Shown here piece by piece: positions 1 through 8,414 of a stretch of 64,000 nt of DNA. Origin of the DNA: Streptomyces tateyamensis (GTDB taxonomy: Bacteria > Actinomycetota > Actinomycetes > Streptomycetales > Streptomycetaceae); NCBI RefSeq assembly GCF_003205575.1, contig NZ_PYBW01000032.1:1-64000 (forward strand), given 5' to 3'. A model generated the notes under the pieces. It did no database searches, had not been told where the DNA came from, and saw only the letters and a program-made list of their open reading frames with translations. Both the position numbers and the translations under genes were made by a program. Each line of letters starts with the position of its first letter. Positions within the stretch are counted from its first letter, which is position 1.

Positions 1-18
1 ACCAGCAACACACCGACA

Positions 19-62
19 CAGGGTGGGTTCCCCCGGTTCTTCCGGGTGGGGGACCCACCCTG
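19..62. terminator. GC-rich stem-loop before the acyl-CoA synthetase gene
   Basis: A 10-bp perfect inverted repeat (CAGGGTGGGT at 19-28, ACCCACCCTG at 53-62) extends inward through C-rich and G-rich runs. It ends 19 bases before the next start codon. It probably terminates a gene lying left of the window; it could also be a 5' structure of the acyl-CoA synthetase transcript. A -10-like TAGAGT at 70-75, after the hairpin, favours the terminator reading. Confidence 0.55.
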
Positions 63-81
63 CGGCCGTTAGAGTGCGGGC

Positions 82-1548
82 GTGGACTTGTTGACGGCAC
101 TTCAGGGCGGCTTCGGCGACGCCCCCGACGCTCTGGTGATCGACGGTCGGCAGCTCAGCCGGGAGCAACTGCTGGGCGCGGCCGGTGCGGTGGCGGCCAG
201 AATCGGCGGGGCGCAGGCGCTGGCGGTCCTGGCCCGGCCGACCGCCGAGACGGTGGTCGCCGTGGTCGGCGGCCTGCTCGCGGGCGTGCCCGTGGTGCCG
301 GTGCCGCCGGATGCCGGGCCGGTGGAGCGCGGCCACATCCTGCGCGACAGCGGCGCGCAGCTGCTGGCCTGCGCCGACGGGCCGGTGGCGGGCGGTGCGG
401 GTGCCAGGGCCGGGGCCGGGGTCGGTGGGGTCGGCGGTACAGGTCATGACGCGCTGCCGGCGGTCGAGGCGCTGCCGGTGGACCTGGCCGAGCGGTACGA
501 CGCCCGGCTGCCGGAACCGGCGCCGGAGCGGCCCGCGTTCGTGCTCTACACCTCCGGGACCACCGGGCCCCCCAAGGGCGCCGTGCTGTCCCGGCGCGCG
601 GTGGCGGCCGACCTGGACGCCTTGGCCGCCGCCTGGGCCTGGACCGCCGAGGACACCCTGGTGCACGGCCTGCCGCTGTTCCACGTGCACGGGCTGGTGC
701 TCGGAGTGCTGGGCGCGCTGCGGACCGGGAGCCGGCTGGTGCACACCGGTCGGCCGACCCCCGAGGCCTACGCCAAGGCGCAGGGCTCGCTCTACTTCGG
801 CGTGCCGACCGTCTGGTCCCGGGTGGCCGCCGACGAGTCGGCCGCGCAGGCGCTGGCCGGGGCCCGGCTGCTGGTCTCGGGGAGCGCGCCGCTGCCGGTG
901 CCGGTCTTCGAGCGGCTGGCGGAGCTGACCGGGCACCAGCCGATCGAGCGGTACGGCATGACCGAGACCCTGATCACCGTGAGCACCCGGGCGGACGGCG
1001 AGCGTCGGCCCGGCAGCGTCGGCCTGCCGCTGGCGGGGATCGCCACCCGGCTGGTCGGTGAGGACGGCGAGCCGGTGCCCAGCGACGGGGAGTCGGTGGG
1101 CGAGCTCCAGGTGAGCGGGGCGACCCTGTTCGACGGCTACCTCAACCGCCCGGCCGCCGACGCCGAGGTGCGTACGGCGGACGGCTGGTTCCGCACCGGG
1201 GACGTGGCCACCATCGGCCCCGACGGCTTCCACCGGATCGTCGGCCGTGCCTCGGTGGACCTGATCAAGAGCGGTGGCTTCAAGATCGGCGCCGGCGAGG
1301 TCGAGGCCGCGCTCCGGGACCACCCCGCCGTGGCCGACGCCGCGGTGGTGGGCGCACCGGACGCGGACCTGGGGCAGCGGGTGGTGGCGTTCGTGGTGGC
1401 GGACGGAGAGGTGACGGGGGACCAGCTCAGCAGCTTCGTTGCCGACCGCCTGTCCGTCCACAAGCGGCCCCGGGAGGTCGTGCTGGTGGCGGAGCTGCCC
1501 CGGAACGCGATGGGGAAGGTGCTGAAGAAGCGCTTGCTGGAGGGCTAG
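82..1548 (+). CDS. acyl-CoA synthetase (AMP-forming), MatB/fatty-acyl type
   Basis: Class I adenylate-forming enzyme that activates a carboxylic acid as an acyl-AMP and transfers it to CoA in the cytoplasm. The phosphate-binding loop YTSGTTGPPKG lies at about residues 155-166, the ERYGMTET motif follows mid-protein, and the C-terminal subdomain carries GWFRTGD, the hinge IVGR and the catalytic lysine in PRNAMGKVLKK. At 488 residues it is short for long-chain ligases and close to malonyl-CoA synthetases, so a short or dicarboxylic acid is a reasonable guess; the substrate cannot be read from the sequence. The GTG start has no Shine-Dalgarno sequence but sits 6 bases after a -10-like TAGAGT, as expected for a leaderless mRNA. 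It converges with the FHA gene. Confidence 0.9.
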   Translation: MDLLTALQGGFGDAPDALVIDGRQLSREQLLGAAGAVAARIGGAQALAVLARPTAETVVAVVGGLLAGVPVVPVPPDAGPVERGHILRDSGAQLLACADGPVAGGAGARAGAGVGGVGGTGHDALPAVEALPVDLAERYDARLPEPAPERPAFVLYTSGTTGPPKGAVLSRRAVAADLDALAAAWAWTAEDTLVHGLPLFHVHGLVLGVLGALRTGSRLVHTGRPTPEAYAKAQGSLYFGVPTVWSRVAADESAAQALAGARLLVSGSAPLPVPVFERLAELTGHQPIERYGMTETLITVSTRADGERRPGSVGLPLAGIATRLVGEDGEPVPSDGESVGELQVSGATLFDGYLNRPAADAEVRTADGWFRTGDVATIGPDGFHRIVGRASVDLIKSGGFKIGAGEVEAALRDHPAVADAAVVGAPDADLGQRVVAFVVADGEVTGDQLSSFVADRLSVHKRPREVVLVAELPRNAMGKVLKKRLLEG

Positions 1549-1623
1549 GGGGCGGCGCGACCGCGTTCGGGCAGCGGGTTGGCCACGCCGGGGGCCGGCG
1601 GAGCCAACGGAGCTGACCCCCCG

Positions 1624-2187
1624 TCAGCCCGCCGCGAGGCGGAAGGCGAGGTTGCCGAAGGTGACCCGGTCGCCGGGGCGGACCGGGACGGCGCCGGTGA
1701 CGCGGTGGCCGTTGACGTGGGTGCCGTTGGTGGAGCCGAGGTCGCGCAGGGTCCAGCCGTGCGGGTAGCGGCGCAGTTCGGCGTGGTTGCGGGAGACCGA
1801 GGCGTCGCTCAGCCGCAGGTCGCTGCCCGGGGCGCGGCCGATCCGCAGGGCGGGCGGGCCCAGCTGGGGCAGGGTCAGCCCGGGTAGCCGCTCGGTGTGC
1901 CAGGCGTCGCGCAGCCGGACGGTGAACGCGGACAGCCGCCCCACGGTGCGCAGCGCGAGCCGGGCCAGCAGGCCGTCGGCGGGCAGGTCGGCCAGTACGG
2001 AGTCCAACTCGCCGCGGCTGCGCGCGGTGAGCACCAGCTCCATCCGGCGCATGAAGGTGTCGTGCGAGAGCCGGCCGTCGCCCGCGCCCTGCCGCAGCAT
2101 CCCGAGCGCCCGCTCCCGGTCGGCCTCCGAGGGGCGGTCGAGCAGTCCGGAGACGGCCGCGTCGGTCCGGAACTCAGGGGCACTCAT
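1624..2187 (-). CDS. DUF1707 and FHA domain protein
   Basis: Protein of 187 residues. The N-terminal part, residues about 10-65, is the actinobacterial DUF1707 region (SEADRERALGMLR, then GRLSHDTFMRRMELVLTA), usually a short helical segment. The C-terminal part, about 105-185, is a forkhead-associated domain with the phosphothreonine-binding signature: RIGRAPGSD, then SRNHAEL, then DLGSTNGTHVNG. It therefore probably binds a Thr-phosphorylated partner of a Ser/Thr kinase pathway; the partner is not visible here. The ATG chosen gives the domain order typical of these proteins; a longer upstream frame would run into the ROK kinase gene. No transmembrane segment is seen. Confidence 0.88.
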   Translation of the reverse strand: MSAPEFRTDAAVSGLLDRPSEADRERALGMLRQGAGDGRLSHDTFMRRMELVLTARSRGELDSVLADLPADGLLARLALRTVGRLSAFTVRLRDAWHTERLPGLTLPQLGPPALRIGRAPGSDLRLSDASVSRNHAELRRYPHGWTLRDLGSTNGTHVNGHRVTGAVPVRPGDRVTFGNLAFRLAAG

Positions 2188-2358
2188 GCACCAGATTGTC
2201 GGTCCGGCCGGCCGCCCCTGTCCAGGAGCTTCGCAGTACCGGGGGCGACGATCGGTGCAGGTGGTGCCCGCGGAGCTGACGATGTGTCGAGCGGGTAGGG
2301 TCTGCGGCGGGTTCGGACCGTGCGGGGCCGGACCGGGACGAGAGCGGGGCGTGTTTCG

Positions 2359-3315
2359 ATGCTGGGTGGGCAGTCGGTGGACGGTCAGGCCCTGGTGCTG
2401 GCGGTCGACATCGGTGGGACGAAGATCGCCGGTGCGCTGGTGGGTGCCGAGGACGGGGTGCTGCACTGCCGCACCGAGCGGCCGACCCGGGCCGCCGAGG
2501 GCGGTCAGGCGGTGCTCGACTCGCTGGCCGAGGTGGTCGGCCGGCTGCGCGGGCTGCCCGAGTGGCCCCGGGTGCGGCTGGTCGGCGTGGGCAGCGCGGG
2601 GCCGGTGGACACGCTGCGCGGCACGGTCAGCCCGGTGAACATCCCCGGCTGGCGCGACTTCCCGCTGCTGCGCGAGCTGGACCGGCTGACCGACGGGCTG
2701 CCCGGCGTGCTGACCGGCGACGGGGTGGCGATGGCGGCCGCCGAGCACTGGCGCGGTGCGGCCCGCGGCTTCGACAACGCGCTGTGCATGGTGGTCTCCA
2801 CCGGGGTCGGCGGCGGCCTGGTGCTGGGCGGTGCGCTGTACCCCGGGCCGACCGGGAACGCCGGGCACATCGGCCACATCACCGTGGACCTGGAGGGCGA
2901 GCCGTGCCCGTGCGGCAGCCGCGGCTGCCTGGAGCTGCTGGCCAGCGGTACCGCGATCGCCCGGCACGCGGTGGCGGCGGGGTGGCGGCCGCGCTCCGGT
3001 GCGGCCGGTGCCGCGGCCGTCGCTGAGTCGGCCCGGGACGGCGACCCCCGGGCGCTGGCCGCCTTCGCAAGGGCCGGCCAGGCGCTGGCGGCCGGGATCG
3101 CGGCCACCGCGACCCTGGTCGAACTGGACGTGGTGGTGATCGGCGGCGGCGTGGCGCAGTCCGGCGACCTGCTGCTGGGCCCGCTGCGGGCCCGGCTGGC
3201 GGAGTACGCGACGCTGCCCTACGTGCGCGGCCTGCGGATCGAGTCGGCGGCGCTGGCCACCGATGCCGGCCTGGTGGGAGCCGCGGCCGCGGCGCTGTGG
3301 GCCGTCGAGAAGTGA
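2359..3315 (+). CDS. ROK family sugar kinase (glucokinase-like)
   Basis: 318-residue ROK-family kinase that would phosphorylate a hexose or hexose derivative with ATP. The N-terminal phosphate loop reads LAVDIGGTKIAGALV, the catalytic Asp is in GDGVAMAAAEHW, and the structural zinc site is CPCGSRGCLE near residue 180. The usual Asn before the catalytic Asp is Gly here. It lacks the winged-helix N-terminus of ROK repressors, so it is an enzyme and not a regulator. The ATG at 2359 is preferred over an upstream in-frame start because the domain begins about 10 residues later. Substrate could be glucose, fructose or an amino sugar. Confidence 0.88.
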   Translation: MLGGQSVDGQALVLAVDIGGTKIAGALVGAEDGVLHCRTERPTRAAEGGQAVLDSLAEVVGRLRGLPEWPRVRLVGVGSAGPVDTLRGTVSPVNIPGWRDFPLLRELDRLTDGLPGVLTGDGVAMAAAEHWRGAARGFDNALCMVVSTGVGGGLVLGGALYPGPTGNAGHIGHITVDLEGEPCPCGSRGCLELLASGTAIARHAVAAGWRPRSGAAGAAAVAESARDGDPRALAAFARAGQALAAGIAATATLVELDVVVIGGGVAQSGDLLLGPLRARLAEYATLPYVRGLRIESAALATDAGLVGAAAAALWAVEK

Positions 3316-3526
3316 CCGGCGTACGGAGCGCACGCCCGGCGCGCAGCCGCGTGCGCACTACGGCGGGAGGTGCGCCCGACCAGCGGGTGCGCCGGGCGGC
3401 GGTCCGTCGGGTGACGGTGCGTCAGACAACCAGGAGTGCGGGGTCGGGGCCGACGGGTACCACCCGAGAGGAAGCCGCGGCGCGCGGGACCCACCGCGCC
3501 CAGGCCGCCCGAGGTCAGGGGGACGC

Positions 3527-4564
3527 GTGATCGTCTGGGTCAACGGGACGTTCGGGGCGGGCAAGACCAGTGCCTGCCGGGAGCTGGTCGAGCTGCTGCC
3601 GGACAGCACGCTCTACGATCCGGAGGTGGTCGGCGCCACGCTGCGCCGGCTGCTGCCGGCCCGGCGGCTGGCCGGGGTCACCGATGTCCAGGACCTGCCG
3701 GCCTGGCGGAAACTGGTCCCGCAGGTGGCGGCCGCCCTGCTGGCCGAGGTGCCGGGCACCCTGGTGGTGCCGATGACGGTGCTGCGCGAGGAGTACCGGG
3801 ACGAGATCTTCGGCGCGCTTGCGGCCCGCGGGCTGACCGTGCACCATTTCGTGCTGCACGCTGAGGAAACGATCCTGCGGGACCGGATCGCGAGCAGCGG
3901 AGAGGTCCCGGGCGACCCGGCGGCCGGCGAGCGGGTGCGGCAGTGGCGGTACGAGCAGTTGTCGCGGTACCAGGCGGCCCGGGAGTGGCTGCACCGGGAC
4001 GCACACGTGCTGGACACCGGGGCGCTGACCCCGCGCCAGGTGGCGCAGACGCTGGCCGCGCTGGTCAAGGAGGGCAGCGCGCGCTGTCCGATCGTGCGCA
4101 GCGCCGATTCGACGGGCGACACCACGGCCTCCGCGGTGCTCTTCTTCGACGAGCGGGACCGGGTGCTGCTGGTCGACCCGGTGTACAAGCCCGGCTGGGA
4201 GTTCCCCGGCGGGGTGGTGGAGCGCGGCGAGGCCCCCACCCAGGCGGCGGTGCGCGAGGCGGCCGAGGAGCTGGGCGTCACGCTGGCCCCCGAGCGGCTG
4301 CGGCTGCTCGCGGTCGACTGGGAGCCCAGGCGCGGCGAGCACCGGGGCGGGATGCGGCTGGTCTACGACGGCGGGCAGCTGAGCGCGGGTCAGCAGGAAG
4401 GCCTGCGGCTGCCGCCGGACGAGCTGCGCGCCTGGCGGTTCGTCACCCTGCCGGAGGCGGCCGAGCTGCTCTCGCCCGGGCGGCTGGCCCGGCTGCGGGG
4501 TGCGCTGGCGGCGCGGCGGGCGGGCCGGCCCAGCTACCTCGAGGCCGGCCGGCCGACGGGGTAG
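3527..4564 (+). CDS. P-loop kinase fused to a C-terminal NUDIX hydrolase
   Basis: 345-residue two-domain protein. Residues 1-185 form a small AAA/adenylate-kinase-like module with Walker A GTFGAGKTS right at the N-terminus, similar to the tunicamycin-resistance/chloramphenicol-kinase-like ATPases of actinomycetes. Residues about 195-330 form a NUDIX domain with the box GGVVERGEAPTQAAVREAAEELGV (positions 4207-4278), which has the expected Gly, Glu and REXXEE spacing. The GTG start follows a good ribosome site (AGGGGGA). The two activities suggest nucleotide or nucleotide-sugar salvage or repair, but no substrate can be assigned. The fusion itself is clear because one uninterrupted frame covers both domains. 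Confidence 0.85.
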   Translation: MIVWVNGTFGAGKTSACRELVELLPDSTLYDPEVVGATLRRLLPARRLAGVTDVQDLPAWRKLVPQVAAALLAEVPGTLVVPMTVLREEYRDEIFGALAARGLTVHHFVLHAEETILRDRIASSGEVPGDPAAGERVRQWRYEQLSRYQAAREWLHRDAHVLDTGALTPRQVAQTLAALVKEGSARCPIVRSADSTGDTTASAVLFFDERDRVLLVDPVYKPGWEFPGGVVERGEAPTQAAVREAAEELGVTLAPERLRLLAVDWEPRRGEHRGGMRLVYDGGQLSAGQQEGLRLPPDELRAWRFVTLPEAAELLSPGRLARLRGALAARRAGRPSYLEAGRPTG

Positions 4565-4628
4565 CGGTGACCGGTGGGGTGGCGGTGGCCGGCGTGACGG
4601 GGCGGGGTGCACGGGGCAGGATGGGCGC

Positions 4629-5444
4629 ATGCCGTTCACCTTCAGTCACCCGGCCGCCGTGCTCCCCCTGTTGCGCGGGCTGCGGGGGCGCGGGCCGCTG
4701 GTCGCCGCCGGGCTGGTGGCCGGGTCGATGGCACCCGATCTGCCGTTCTTCGCGGCCTCCTGCCGGGGCGGCCTGTACCGGCACGGGGCGCTGACCCACC
4801 GGTGGTGGGCGGTGCCGACGGTGGACGTGGCGCTGGCCGGGGCACTGGTCGCCGGCTGGGAGTCGGTGCTGCGCCGGCCGCTGCTCGGGCTGCTGCCGCC
4901 GCGGTGGGCCGGGCCCGCGCTGGCGGCCACCGCACCGGGGCCGCGGCCCGCCACGGCGGCCGGGTTCGCGCTCTCCGCCGCGATCGGGGCCGCCACCCAC
5001 GTGGGATGGGACGCGTTCACCCATCCCGGGCGGGCCGGGACCAGGCTGCTGCCGGTGCTGCAGCGCGAGGCGGCCGGGGTGCCGCTGGCCACGGTCGCGC
5101 AGTACGCGAGCTCGGCGGTGGCGCTGGGCGTGCTGGCCCGTCACCTCGGACGCGAGCTGGGCGGCCCGGAGCCGGCGGCGCACCCGGCGCCCGACCCGCA
5201 CCCGGCGCCGGAGGCGGCCGTGCCGCCGCCCGGCCGGGCGGCGCGGCGGGCCGTCGTGCTGCTGGCCACCGCCGCGGGGGCGGCGCACCGGGTGGCCCGG
5301 GCCCGCCAGGTCCGGGGCGGGCGGCCGAGCCTGATCGCCGACCTCTGTTTCGGCGGCGGGGCCGGCGCGGTGGCGGGCACCGCGCTGCTCGCGCTCGCCG
5401 ACCGGGCGGCGCAGCGGCGGTACCGGCCGGCGGAGTTCGGGTAG
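4629..5444 (+). CDS. DUF4184 family integral membrane protein
   Basis: 271 residues beginning MPFTFSHPAAVLPL, the characteristic N-terminus of DUF4184 proteins, followed by GSMAPDLPFF and ATHVGWDAFTHPG, whose His and Asp residues resemble the metal-binding pattern of YdjM-like membrane hydrolases. Four or five hydrophobic segments are present, with a Pro/Ala/Glu-rich linker near residues 180-205. The biochemical role of the family is not established. It starts 64 bases after the kinase-NUDIX gene on the same strand and may share its transcript. Confidence 0.85.
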   Translation: MPFTFSHPAAVLPLLRGLRGRGPLVAAGLVAGSMAPDLPFFAASCRGGLYRHGALTHRWWAVPTVDVALAGALVAGWESVLRRPLLGLLPPRWAGPALAATAPGPRPATAAGFALSAAIGAATHVGWDAFTHPGRAGTRLLPVLQREAAGVPLATVAQYASSAVALGVLARHLGRELGGPEPAAHPAPDPHPAPEAAVPPPGRAARRAVVLLATAAGAAHRVARARQVRGGRPSLIADLCFGGGAGAVAGTALLALADRAAQRRYRPAEFG

Positions 5445-5511
5445 CGGGCGCCGGTGCACCCGTCCGCGGGTGTTGCCAGAGCTCCGGCCCAGGGGCCCGC
5501 CGGTCGCCGGG

Positions 5512-6876
5512 TCAGTTGCCCCAGGTCGCGGCGTACTCGCGCAGGAAGAGGGCCTCGGTGAGCGCCATCCGCTGCAGCTCGGCCGGGTCCACGCTCTCGT
5601 CCAGGGCGTGGATCTGGCAGCCCGGCTCCTCGACCCCGATCAGCACGATCTCCGCGCTCGGGTACAGGGTGCGCAGCGTGTTGCAGAGCGGGATCGAGCC
5701 GCCCTCGCCGGCCACCACCATCTCCTGCCCGAACGCCTCCCGCATCGCGGTCCGCAGCGCCTCGTAGGCCGGCCCGGAGGTCTCGGCCAGGAACGGCGAG
5801 CCGCCCGGCAGCGGGGTCAGCCGCAGCGACACGTGCCAGGGCGCCACCGACTCCAGGTGCGCGATCAGCTTGGCCTGCGCCCCGTCCACGTCCATGCCCG
5901 GCGGCACCCGCAGGCTCACCTTGGCCCGGGCGCCGGCCTGCACCGAGGAGGTGGAGTGCAGCACCGAGGGCACGTCGATGCCCAGCACGGTGACCGCCGG
6001 GCGGGCCCAGAGCCGGTCGGCGATCTCGCCGCCGCCGATCAGCCCGACCCCCTCCAGTACCCGGGCGTCGGCCCGGAACCGGTCCTCGGGGTAGCTGACG
6101 CCGGGCCAGGTCTGGTCGGCCGGCAGGTCCTTGATGGTGGTGGCGCCCTGCTCGTCGTAGAGGGTGCCGAGCATCTTGATCAGCGCGGCCAGCGCGTCCG
6201 GGGCCGCACCGCCGAACTGGCCCGAGTGCAGGTTGCCCGCCAGTGTGCGGACCTCGACCTCGACCTCGGTGATGCCGCGCAGCGAGGCGGTCGCGGTGGG
6301 CAGCCCGTTGGCGAAGTTGCCCACGTCGCCGATCACGATGGCGTCCGCCAGCAGCAGCTCCGGCGCGCCGAGGGCGTACTTCTCCATGCCGCCGGTGCCC
6401 TGCTCCTCGGAGCCCTCGACGATCACCTTCAGGTTGACCGGGAGCGTCCCGTCGACCTGGCGCAGCGCCCGCAGGGCCGTCAGGTGCATCAGGATGTTGC
6501 CCTTGCAGTCGGCGGCGCCGCGCCCGTACCAGCGGCCGTCCCGCTCGGTGAGCTCGAACGGCGGGGAGGTCCAGCCGCCGGCGTCCAGCTCGGGCTGCAC
6601 GTCGTAGTGGGCGTAGAGCAGCACGGTCGGCGCGTCGTCACGGGTGATCAGCTCGCCGTAGACGGACTGGGTGCCGTCCGGCGTGTCGAGCAGCCGGACC
6701 TCCGTCAGGCCCTCGGCGCGCAGGGCGTCGGCGACCCACTGGGCGGCGGCGCGGCACTCCTGCTCCAGGCCGAGCTCGGGGTCGGCGACGGACGGGAAGG
6801 CGACCAGCTCGGCCAGTTCGTGGCGGGCACGGGGCATCAGGTCGCGGACTGCGGTGGCGAGATCGGGTGCGATCAT
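5512..6876 (-). CDS. M20 family dipeptidase
   Basis: 454-residue zinc peptidase of the M20 family (carnosinase/DapE/ArgE group) that hydrolyses dipeptides or N-acylated amino acids. Metal-site motifs are in order: LYAHYDVQP (first His and Asp), ADCKGN (bridging Asp), EGSEEQG (catalytic Glu pair), IGD and a C-terminal His region. Length and order match the actinobacterial M20 dipeptidases. The ATG at 6876 is chosen because GGAGG precedes it by 6 bases; a longer frame starts 9 codons earlier but lacks a site. No signal peptide is seen, so it is cytoplasmic. It is divergent from the flavoprotein gene that follows. Confidence 0.9.
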   Translation of the reverse strand: MIAPDLATAVRDLMPRARHELAELVAFPSVADPELGLEQECRAAAQWVADALRAEGLTEVRLLDTPDGTQSVYGELITRDDAPTVLLYAHYDVQPELDAGGWTSPPFELTERDGRWYGRGAADCKGNILMHLTALRALRQVDGTLPVNLKVIVEGSEEQGTGGMEKYALGAPELLLADAIVIGDVGNFANGLPTATASLRGITEVEVEVRTLAGNLHSGQFGGAAPDALAALIKMLGTLYDEQGATTIKDLPADQTWPGVSYPEDRFRADARVLEGVGLIGGGEIADRLWARPAVTVLGIDVPSVLHSTSSVQAGARAKVSLRVPPGMDVDGAQAKLIAHLESVAPWHVSLRLTPLPGGSPFLAETSGPAYEALRTAMREAFGQEMVVAGEGGSIPLCNTLRTLYPSAEIVLIGVEEPGCQIHALDESVDPAELQRMALTEALFLREYAATWGN

Positions 6877-6992
6877 GAGGGCCTCCGGGGAGTGGGTGAT
6901 CACCTGGCCCGTCGAGCATAGGCGCCGCCGCCAGGGGTGTTGTCGGGACGTACCGCAGCTCGACCGTGTCGCGGCGCATAGGATGACTCGCC

Positions 6993-8324
6993 GTGAGAGA
7001 CTCCGGTAACGCCCCTGACGCCAGCCTGCCCTTCGACGCCCTCGAGGCCGTCGATGACCTGGATGACCCGGTGGCGGACGATCCGCTGGAGGACGTCCCG
7101 CCGGCGGACGAGCTGCCGGCGGAGGCCGGCGAGGACGGCAGCAGCGAGCAGCTCGACGGGATCTGGGACGTCGTGGTGGTCGGCGCCGGCCCGGCCGGTT
7201 CCTCGGCCGCGTACGCGGCCGCGGTGCAGGGCCGCCGGGTGCTGCTGCTGGACAAGGCCGAGCACCCCCGCTACAAGACCTGCGGCGGCGGCATCATCGG
7301 GCCGTCCCGGGACAGCCTGCCGCCGGACTTCAAGATCCCGTTCCAGGACCGGGTCAGCGCCGTCACCTTCGCGCTGAACGGCCGCTTCACCCGGACCCGG
7401 CGCTCCAAGCGGATGCTGTTCGGGCTGGTCAACCGGAACGAGTTCGACCTGCGCCTGGTCGAGGCCGCGCAGCAGGCGGGCGCCGTGCTGGTCACCGGGG
7501 TGACCGCGACCGGCGTCGAGCAGGGCGGCGCGGACCGGCGCACGGTCGCGGTGACGCTGGCCGACGGACGCTCGGTGCGGGCCCGCGCGGTGGTCGGGGC
7601 GGACGGCAGCGCGAGCCGGATCGGCCGGCACGTCGGGGTCACCTTCGACCAGATCGACCTGGGCCTGGAGGCCGAGATCCCGGTGCCCGAGCGGGTGGCC
7701 CGGGACTGGGCCGGCCGGATCCACCTGGACTGGGGTCCGCTGCCCGGCAGTTACGGCTGGGTCTTCCCCAAGACCGACTCGGGCACGCTGACCGTCGGAG
7801 TCATCTCGGCGCGCGGCGACGGCGAGCGGACCAAGGCGTACCTGGCGGACTACATCCGCCGGCTCGGGCTGTCCGGGTTCACCCCTGCCGTGGAGTCCGG
7901 GCACCTGACCCGCTGCCGGGCCGAGGACTCGCCGCTCTCCCGCGGCCGGGTGCTGGTGGCCGGCGACGCGGCCGGGCTGCTCGAGCCGTGGACCCGGGAG
8001 GGGATCTCCTACGCGCTGCGCTCCGGGCGGCTGGCGGGGGAGTGGGCGGCGCAGGTCGCCGAGGCGGAGGCGCCCGGTGACGTGCGGCGGCAGGCGCTGA
8101 ACTACGCGTTCGCGGTCAAGGCCGGGCTGGGAGTGGAGATGCGGGCGGGCAAGGTGATGCTGGAGGCCTTCGAGCGGCGGCCGCACCTGTTCCACCTGGC
8201 GGTCTGCCTGATCGGCCCGGCCTGGCGCGCCTTCGCCCGGACCACCCAGGGGCACATCACCTTCGCCCAGATCCTGCGCCAGTACGGGGCGGCCCGCCGG
8301 CTCGCGGCCCTGGCCTCGCGGTAG
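6993..8324 (+). CDS. geranylgeranyl reductase family FAD-dependent oxidoreductase
   Basis: 443-residue flavoprotein. After an acidic, disordered N-terminus of about 50 residues comes the FAD-binding VVVVGAGPAGSSAAYAAA, then TCGGGIIG of the geranylgeranyl-reductase subgroup, and the second FAD motif VLVAGDAAGLLEPWTREGISYAL. Family members reduce isoprenoid double bonds in membrane lipids or menaquinone side chains, or act as monooxygenases. Which applies is not decided here, but an HpnB-like hopanoid-type glycosyltransferase lies 20 kb away. The GTG start lies 8 bases after a -10-like TAGGAT (6979-6984) and has no ribosome site, so the mRNA is probably leaderless. Confidence 0.87.
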   Translation: MRDSGNAPDASLPFDALEAVDDLDDPVADDPLEDVPPADELPAEAGEDGSSEQLDGIWDVVVVGAGPAGSSAAYAAAVQGRRVLLLDKAEHPRYKTCGGGIIGPSRDSLPPDFKIPFQDRVSAVTFALNGRFTRTRRSKRMLFGLVNRNEFDLRLVEAAQQAGAVLVTGVTATGVEQGGADRRTVAVTLADGRSVRARAVVGADGSASRIGRHVGVTFDQIDLGLEAEIPVPERVARDWAGRIHLDWGPLPGSYGWVFPKTDSGTLTVGVISARGDGERTKAYLADYIRRLGLSGFTPAVESGHLTRCRAEDSPLSRGRVLVAGDAAGLLEPWTREGISYALRSGRLAGEWAAQVAEAEAPGDVRRQALNYAFAVKAGLGVEMRAGKVMLEAFERRPHLFHLAVCLIGPAWRAFARTTQGHITFAQILRQYGAARRLAALASR

Positions 8325-8414
8325 TCCTCGGCGGGCGGGTACTCCCGGTGGAGTACGCGCGATCACCCCGGTCGGGCGATGACCGGGCCGGGCGGGTTCG
8401 CCTAGCCTGCCGTC

